The notes beneath the pieces are model-generated. The model was not told the DNA's origin. It did no database searches and saw only the letters and a list, made by a program, of their open reading frames with translations. From Paraspadella gotoi (Eukaryota > Chaetognatha): a DNA stretch of 64,000 nucleotides. A program made the position numbers and the translations under genes. Position 1 is the first letter of the stretch, and each line of letters begins with the position of its first letter. Shown in pieces: positions 11,929 through 21,763 of the stretch. The stretch spans positions 3,166,030-3,230,029 of the forward strand of contig CM119266.1 of assembly GCA_051294375.1 (NCBI GenBank), written 5' to 3'.

Positions 11929-14900
11929 AATTAATGAATGACTAGTAGGGCGTTGAAAAATAACGAAATATAATAAATCAAGTGAGCTACATAGCTATTT
12001 TAGTGTAATAAAGTCTGTAGAAATCGATGATGATAACCATTTTTTTGTATAGTCTCAATCTTCTTTGTGGAAATGGCGATTTTTTCAGCTATAAGGTGTA
12101 TTAAAATGGAGCAAACATTGTAGAGTATAAGTACGAGCTCAAGTTATTAGATTTTCATAAGGAAGCAGAGCAATACTTTAACTTCATAATATCGAAAAGA
12201 TAAAGAACCACATATAATATCGTTATGGGTTCAGTTTATTTCCAAATTTTATAGTATTTTTAATAGTTTGTTAGCTATATTATTAATAAATAATAATAAA
12301 ATAAGCTTAAAGTAAAAAATAAAAAATTTAAAATTTTAAAAAACACGGATTTATTGAAAATTCCTTACAAAAAAGTTGATATAAGAAAGTATAGTCCATT
12401 TTAAAAAATTCTTCCAATTAAGTAGTAAAAATCATAAAAAACTATTATTTTTGTTTAATTTTTTTAAATTTTGGCTTAAAATTATAGTTTTTTCTGAATT
12501 TTGACGCAAACTTAATTGAACATATATTTTGATATAAAATTATATTTTCTTTATATCAACTTATTCTTGTCCAAAGAATGCAAAATCGAAGAAAAAAAAT
12601 TTTGAACATTTATTATTTTTTTTAACCTTTAATCTAATTTTTACGTAATTAACTATTAATATAATATAAATGTTAACTAACCTTTTTATCAAAACATAAA
12701 ATTTAGAAATACACACCTTACCAATAATAATTTTTTATAAGAACTTTATTGTTTATATTATTCAAAAGCTGCATTATAAATTTATAGAAATTTTAATAAT
12801 TTGATTTATCATAACTTATTAATGTGTTTGCTATTTTTATACACAATTTATAATACATTAAAACCGTCATTTCGACCAAGAAATGATAAAGTTATACAAA
12901 AAAAATGGTCACTCAACATCGAATTTCTAAACAGAAGTACATACACTAAAATAGCTTATGTACGCTCACTTGATTTGTTATATTTTGTTATTTTTTAACG
13001 TTCTAATGACTAGCATCGCATCAATGAATGACTATCATCGCATCAATGAATGCCTATCATCGCATCAATGAATGATTATCATCCGATCAATGAATGATTA
13101 TCATCGCATTAATGAATGATTATCATCGCATCTATGAATGACTATCATCGCATCCATCATTTGGTTATCATCCGCACTCAATATTTGGTTATCAATCGCA
13201 TCAATATTTGGTTATCAATCAAAAGTAGGCTCGATTCCTATTGCTTTTTAAAATTTTTTATCTAATATATATTTTTATACCGGCCAAGTGAAGAATAATG
13301 GCAAATGACTTGTTTTCTTAAGTTTCAAGTAATCCGACCATAGAAGAAAACATCTTCTAAAAAATCTTCGGAAAATAATGCCATGACACCGCTATTGAGT
13401 GTTAAGATTTCTCTAAGAGTCACAAATCTGACTTTTCGACTAGTTTATTTTATCCTGATCGTTTGTTATCAAACTGATGGAATAAAAAAACAAGCTCTTC
13501 AGACACAATTCTATCAGATCGCTGATCATGAAGTCTTTTCTTAAACAGGAACATATTTGAATCATGTTTATAAAGTTTCAAAAGTAAAAAATCCTTATCA
13601 TTTCAATATAAAAATCAAGGTGGAAATATTTTTCATCGCGGAGTGGTCCACTTCTCCTGGCTCGTTTTATATCAAAAAAGTTGGTTAATTACTAAGAGAA
13701 AAAAAATGCCAGCTCTTCAGATGCAACGCTCCTGGAATCATATGTTTTTACATCTATTTTTTAACAGTTTGTCCCAGGGGCGTTTGAGAAGTTTGGTTGT
13801 CAGATTTGAACGAAATTCTCCGTTGCAAAAATATTCCAATATTTCTCGAAGAGACGAAGACTGCTATATATTACATTTTATACAAACCATAGAAATTCTT
13901 ATTACTCTATCACTTATTTTTGAAAAGATTTTTTTGAAAATTCTATTTCAATGCTGTTATCTAGAATGACAAAGGCTTAATTTTTTGTTTTCGGCAATGG
14001 CAATTTTTCTTTTTATTTGCAATCAAAATTACGGATATGTTTTGGCTCGAGTCCGAGTCTTTTTTCGAATTAAAGAAGACTTGAAATAGAGCCAAAACCT
14101 GTCATGTCCATAATATTTTATTGTAAGTAAAAATTTGAATTGCCATTGCCAAAAATAAATTAAGCCCTGGTTACTCTAAATTCAAACACAATGAAACTGA
14201 AAGGACTTTATACAATGCTGTTATCATAAAAATTCAAATATTGTACCGTCATGTGCAAAAAAAAAAACGCGGCACTTTATAACTTTAAATTTAAAAATTT
14301 TTGAATTTAAAAACATTTATAAAAATTATATAAAAATTATAAAATTTGTTAAAAAAGGAATCAATGTGACTAATTTTTTTTACAATCGGCCAACTTTTAT
14401 CTACACGGATTTTTTTTAACAAGAAAAACTATAAAGTGAAAAAGCTTTTGATAGCGGTAGCTGACCAAATTTAAATTTTAATGGAAACAGCATTAAACTA
14501 AGCCATTATTGGTATTAATTGTTGTGTTAAAATATTTTTTTGCAAAAATGTTCTGAACAATAAGTAATTCGCTAATTAAAATTATTATATTGCTATTAAG
14601 GTCAAAAAATTTATTTTTTGATATTTTCAGTTTTGAAGAGACAGTAATTATTGTTGTGTTAGTGACAGAACCATTCAATGTAAGCAGTCCCTGAGCTTCG
14701 GATCAGGTGGGTTAAGCGCCCCGTCCCTCTTAACTGCTAAGCGACCACCGGGCTAGAACCCCGGACCTTTGGGTTGGGAGGCGAATGACTTGCCTCCGGC
14801 ACCAATGGCCGCTGATGAATGGTTGGTGGATTTTAGTCCACCATATTTTTTTAATTGATTCTGATAGAGCTCAAAAAGTTAGGCAAAAATATAATTATAA

Positions 14901-17900
14901 CTTTTTAAAATTTTGATGTTTTATTACTGAAAATTAGTAAAAACTGCTAAAATCATCGGATGATGATGATTTTTAAGGTTTTTCCAAATTTTAACCCACG
15001 TATCATCAAAATATTAAAAAAGGCATTATACTTTGTGTAGGCAACTTTTTATAAGCTATCTGAATCTGCTTTTTAAAATACAAAATTCCAAAAAATTTTC
15101 TGGACATTTCCTATCTATAAATAAATATTAAAAAAATTTAAAAAATTTTGGTCCATTGAAAGTTTTTTCAGAAATATATGAAGTTTCATTTGGGAAGGTT
15201 CCCATATCAAACTTCTGACCTACCCCATTGACAAAGATTGGCACTACTTTTGACATTCAGATTGCTCAGACACATACTCCAATGTTTATATCTGTAAGAT
15301 GAACCGAAATTTTAAAACATTTCATTTTTTTTATAAAAATATATCTTATAACAAGAAGGTCCTCTTCAAATATAAAAAAAATTGCTTTTTTGAAATTCGA
15401 TCATGCCATTGAGCACATAATTAAGAAAATAAGAAAGCTGGACTATTGGGAGTTTAAAAATAAAAAAACGTCGGCAATTTTATACCAGGGTGAAAAATCT
15501 GAAATCGTTTTATCAGATAATTTAGCGCAGTACTTGATCATTTCATTTAAAATCCGTGTAAAAGCTTCAGAATCATGGACCTGTCTTTCATCATATATTT
15601 TAATAACCTTAAGATTATTATTTAGGGATCTGGGGCAATCAAGTTATCCAGCTATACCTCCGGATGTCCAGTATAATTTTTTTCTTTTTTAATCTACTTC
15701 AAGTATTGAAAATATCAGAAGAAAAAATATTAGTCTTAAATATATCAGATTTTTTTTTGTTCAGCTTTGCGGTAGATAACTTCATTTAAAAAAATCACTG
15801 TTCCTAAACGGATGGCCCGATTTTAATAAAATTTATGCCAAACTTATCATCTTTCAATAAAATTTAAATCACCTTTAAATTTAAAAAAAAAGTTTATAGG
15901 GTGATTTTTGAAGTCTGAAATTTTAAAGTCTGTAAAGTGGGGCGTTTTTTTATTGCACAGGTCTGTAGTGTGTCTTTACATGGAATCAAATTAGAGTTTG
16001 TGAAAACTGAATTAGGTCTATCCATTTGATGCAGCGATCCAGGTCATCATTGTTGCTCCACTTTGAACAAAAAATTGAGGTACAGACTCCAAAAACGCGT
16101 CCATGAAATTTAAGCAGATAAGCAGATTGTTTTTCAATCGACATAGTTCTTTCTTTCTGTACAAACAAATAATTTTATTACTTTATATGTACATATTAGA
16201 TAGTTCTCCCCGAAATATCAAACATTTTTAAAAGTTTTATGTTCTTGCAAAGTTTCTTATGCCAAATTTAGTGGTGAAGAACATTTATGATACTATATTT
16301 CGAATTTAATTTTTATCAATTTTTCTTTGCAAAACATTCAATTTAAATGAGTCCTAGTTTTTTACTTTTTACGTTTTAAATTTTTTATTTTTTAAGATAA
16401 ATTTTATTTAAAAAAATACATAGAAAACTTTTTTAAATTGATATAAATTATTTACATTTTAATGTTGTCTAAAATAAGTGCATTAATAAAAATAAAAATG
16501 TATATATAAAAAATTATTAAAAATATGCTAATTATTTTGATATTTAAAAAATCATTAAAAATATTTTGACCAATTATTTTATGTAATAACTACTGGAGTT
16601 TGCTTTGTACAAATTTTAAAATTTAGGTATCCTATGAAATGGTTCATATTTTTGCGCTTATTCATGATAATAAATACAAGTTTTTCGATCTGGTATAGGA
16701 GTAGTAAGCTTTTATTAACCGACAGTACCCTTGGGACACACAACAAGATGATTGGCGTAAAATTTTAAAAATTGTTTAAACCAAAGAATTCACCTAATGA
16801 AATATTATACTAAACATTAATTTGTTACCGTGAAAATAATGCTGCATCCAAATGCATGTCTATAAGCAATGGCACCGATGACAATCCCAGGATTTGGAAA
16901 GCGAAAGTCAGGGCTCTTCTTATGGGCGTTCCAAGCAATCGGGGATATTTCTCTCCATTCATTGAAAAGAATATCGCGCTATAAGCTGCTGAAATTACAG
17001 CGTGAAATGATGTTATGAATAAGAGTATCCAGCCGACTATGTTGAGATAATGCTGATTCGACATTAAATAAATGCTTGTTATTTGAATGTCTGTTCCGAA
17101 ATCAGAAATTACGAAGATGATCTTAAGAAGCAGAATAAATGGTAGAAACTCCATAACGAATTCCTTCAAGCTTTTCTTGCTTAAATGAAATTAGGATTCA
17201 TTTCTATTTAATTTAGTAAGTTTTTTAGCGGCCGTTCAATGTTTGACTTTTTTAGCTATTTTCAATGAAAAAATCGAGTGAATAAAGGCACTTGGATATA
17301 AGCTCGTTCCTGCTTTCGTTCAAGAGATTGTATTTGTCCCTTATGTCAATTAATTGGTATCATTAGAGTGTTTCAGATATACCTCGTGTCCAATCGCGAA
17401 TGACACGAGAAGTATCGTTACCATTTCTCACCATTTCTCCATTTAGTAGCCATGTGCTGGATGTTATTTTAAATACTATTGATTTATTAAATACTACTAA
17501 ATGATATTTATTCAATACCTACTAATGAAATTCAATTTTTATCGAAAAATCTTTTCACAAAACTATAACAAAAAGAGTAGTTTTTTGAATAAGAATAATT
17601 TGAAAAATTTTATTCTAATTAATTTTATATTTTTATATTGGTTGTACCAATTTCATAATATTAAAAGCACTGATTAGACTATAATTTGGGCTATTTTACG
17701 ATAAAAAAAAATCAAGAACCTTATCAAAAAGGCTTTTCTTAAAAAAATTCATTTAAAAATCCATTCAAAACTCAAATAAACTTAAATAAATAAATTTATG
17801 TTATTACATTTAATGCTTTTATTCATACATCTACACTATAAATTTAAAAAAAAACTTGTTTTACTGTACTTTTAAATTGAGATAAATCAAGACAAAATAT

Positions 17901-18967
17901 GAGAAATGATTAAGAATTCTGGAATCGAAAGTTTTGTTATTTTATTAATTCCAAATAGGAGACAGTCTACTAATAAGTCAATAACTAACAACTGACGACT
18001 TCTGTCACAAAACTCATGTAATATTCTTGGAATCAGTAAAATATACGTCTTTTGCTCTTAGATATATGATTTCCGATGGATTTGGCAATCATCCAGAACT
18101 GTCACAGAATCAATTTGTCAATAAGTTAATAACGAACAACTGACGACTCCTGTCATGAACTTCATGTAATATTCTTGGAATCAGTAATATGAAATTGGTA
18201 CAACCAATATAAAAATATCCATCATTAAAATATATACGTCTTTTGCTGATCGATACAGGAAGTCCAGCTCTAATGGGACTAACTTAAAGTGCTTCAGCAA
18301 AAATACTGTTTATGATAGAAGAAAAAAGGGACTATATTTGGAAACTAGGTTAAATTTTCTTTTGATCGATATCAAAAACGTCTAATAACTACTGTAATTC
18401 AAGCTTTTTGCGTAACATGTCAAAATTTTTCGCGCCAATTCTTTACAAAATTTAGGGAAATTTTGGCGAAAATCAAGATGAAAGATAATGACTTCTGAGT
18501 TTATGCCACGAAGTTTTTTCTGACTGCAATCCCCCTGATACAGAAGCAGAATGTCCCACGTATCCCCTCTACAACTGTCGACCTTCTGATAGCAGCACTA
18601 GTGACAGAAATGACAGAATTCCTAACGGGCGCGGTCCCAAAAGATTGTGCCGCCTTCTCTGAGCACTGAGAGAAGGTCATGGTTGCCAAATGTTAATTGA
18701 TTAATTGATTGTGTTGTCATTACAACTTTTTACAAGTGTACCAATTTTTATTCAATTATTTTTTATTTACCCATCCAAATGATTTTTAAAAATTAGTCCC
18801 AAAAGAGCTGGACCTCCCTGTATATGATTTCCGATGGACTTGGTAATCATCCAGAACTGTTACGGAATCAATTTGTCTCAATAGGGCATTGGTTAATTAA
18901 GTATTCATTACAGCAAGAAGTCAATTCAAATGTCGGCCAAAAAAAAATAGACACAATTATTTCTTCT

Positions 18968-19057
<90 letters not shown>

Positions 19058-21692
19058 AGAGGAAAAACTCTTGGGAATTCCATTAAGAAAAAGACTCATA
19101 AAAAAGGGAATTGTTTGCGTTGCTCAGCCAGAGTTCGACTTCAATCGTTCATCTCTCATCTTTTTTTTCTCTTACTTTTCCTTATTTTTTTACACTTTTT
19201 TTTATAACTTTATTTCGTTTTACTGTTCATTGTTCTATTCTTTCCAGTTTAATGTGTTTTTTGTTCATTTTTTCGTCTCTGGATTCTATCGTTGTTCCTT
19301 TTCTTCCTTATTTTTTCTCTTTTTCTTTTATTTTCTTTTCTTTACTTCTTCACATCAAGTTAATCCTGTCTTTTTTTTGAGTCATTCGTTCCTTCTCATT
19401 TTTCTCCCTAAATTAACGCGAAAATTATTTTCCTGACGAAAAACAATTGAAAACTCTTTAAAACTATTTACCCTTCCTCACCTCTTACCTCCACCCACGT
19501 CTCTTCCTCTCATCTATTTTACCTTTCTCCTCTCTCTTCTACTTTTTCTCCTTTCTTCTCTTCTTTTTCTCTCTTTCCTTTCCTCCCTTTCTTCTTCCTC
19601 TTCCTCTGTGCCCTTCTCTTCTCGCACCACCTTTCCCTCTCTCTCACTCTCCTCTCCTTCTCTATTGCTGTCCCGCCCTTCCCTCACCAACGTCGCCCCG
19701 CAGGAGAAAGCTTTGACAGCGACGAATCCTCACCTTTTCACCGTCGCCACTTTAACTTACCACGCCCTTCGCGCCGTCGGACCCAATTACTCCATCGTGA
19801 TGGACAACGCCACAGCGGAGAAGAAAGGTGAGGTCGTCGTCGTCGTCGTCGTCGTCGTCGGAGTCATTTTTGTCTGTTATTTTCTTTCATCACAAAGTTG
19901 TGCTTCTTCATTTTTGGTTTCTCTAACAAACCACACGTTTTTTTTTTGTTTCGTGAAATTCAAAGTCAAATTTAGAAGGAGAAAGAATGTTTGGCATTAT
20001 TTTCCGAAAGCGCCCCATTTCCTTTCCTAATCCCTTAACCTAATTTTAATTTAAATATTTAAGCTTAATCTCTTACCAATAGTTAATGTAATCAATAATT
20101 CTAATGCCTAACCTCGTCCTCACCTAATCCCTAATAATTATCCATGATTATTAACCCTGACTTTAATCCGTAAACAAATCCATACCCATTGTACCTAAAC
20201 CTCGAATCATTAATATCTAACGTCTCACCTAATCTTTAAACTTGAAAACTTATTTAAATTTAAATTTAACCGGAAAAGCAGTCCGAAAGTCTGAAAGTCT
20301 GAAAGTCTGAAAGGGTCAGAATCCGAAGACCCTGAACAGGTCAGTGAACATGCTCCAGTCAATAAAACGCGACCCCTTCAAAAAAAGAAATTTAAAAAAA
20401 CCGCGACCCCCTCTTCCCGTCAGCGACGGCGTCCGGGATTCAAAAAAGCGGAAGTCTCGTGGGAGATCCCTTCGAAGTTTCCCGACTCAGGATCGAAGAC
20501 TTTGAGTTCAACGCCGGAAAATCGGGTGAGTCAAGGGTAAGTGAGGGAAGTCACGTGGGGCTGAGAAAGATTTGGTCAAGATATTGGATACGAGACCTTT
20601 AATCCGTTTGTTTTTTTCGATATATTTGATACGTATTTATCTTTAAAATATATTCAATGAAATTGGTACAACCAATATAAAAATTATCCATTCATATAAT
20701 AAACCAGCTATCTTGCCCCTGACTTTGGACAAGCTTTTGGCTATTATACATACGTATTACTAAATTATGAAATGAATAAATTCAGAGGTGAAATGAGAAC
20801 CTTAGAATACTAAAGTAAAACCTTAATAGGAGCATAGTAAAACTTTAATTGAGCAAAGTAGAACAGGAGCAGAGCAATGAAGAACCTAAGGAAAATCGAT
20901 GAAATCCGAGAAGCGGATGATTTGACCCCGAAGATCCGGTTTGCATGACATTGCATATAGCGGAGACGATGATGACGACGATGACGACGATATCGACAAC
21001 GAAGACGCCAACATAATTTTTTTTCTATTATAAAAAATATTCTTTCCAAAAGATAAGATACTGATAAGCATCTTTAAATCCAGGTAAAACAGCTCGTATC
21101 ACAGCTTGAGATTTCTCCTAAAATGTCATCGCAGAAAATGGACCAGTAGAAATGGACCAGTAGAAATGGACCAGTAGAAATGGACCAGTAGAACGCCTAC
21201 TTTCTTCGTTGATGTGCTCATCTCTAAATTTTTCACGACGAATATAACGGAGATGTCTTTTAAAACTAACTCATAAAGTAATTAGTTTGTTATTGTAAAT
21301 ATAAATATAAATGAAATTGACACAATACAATAAAAAATTATCCATTTATTTATTAAATAAGCTATCTTGCCCCTGACTTTGATAACAAAACTTTTTTAAA
21401 AGTAAAATTCAAGTCATAAACAAGAATTTTGGATTTCAATACAAACAAACTCTTTTGAGATACGCGAAAAATCGAATCCGTGCGGATTTTAAATCTCAAG
21501 GATTTTCAACTTTGCGTCTGAATTTGACGCAAAAAAAAGATTTCATACTATTTTTTTTATCGATTTTTATCTTTTTTTCTTTGAGGATAAAAGCTGAATA
21601 CGTTTTTTTATTCCCCTTTTAAAATTTTGTTTTCTATTAATGTCTTTTACTTGTGTAGGGTTTTTTCTTTTTGTACCTTTCAAGCTCGAGAA

Positions 21693-21763
<71 letters not shown>

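Noticed and set aside
15390-15692. 100-codon frame as a transposase remnant
   Set aside because: No catalytic triad context or helix-turn-helix recognisable; kept only as an unexplained frame inside the TIR element.
19608-20030. 140-codon frame starting in pyrimidine-rich sequence
   Set aside because: Only its central part (19704-19827) is coding, as an internal aminopeptidase exon; the apparent start and the end lie in introns.
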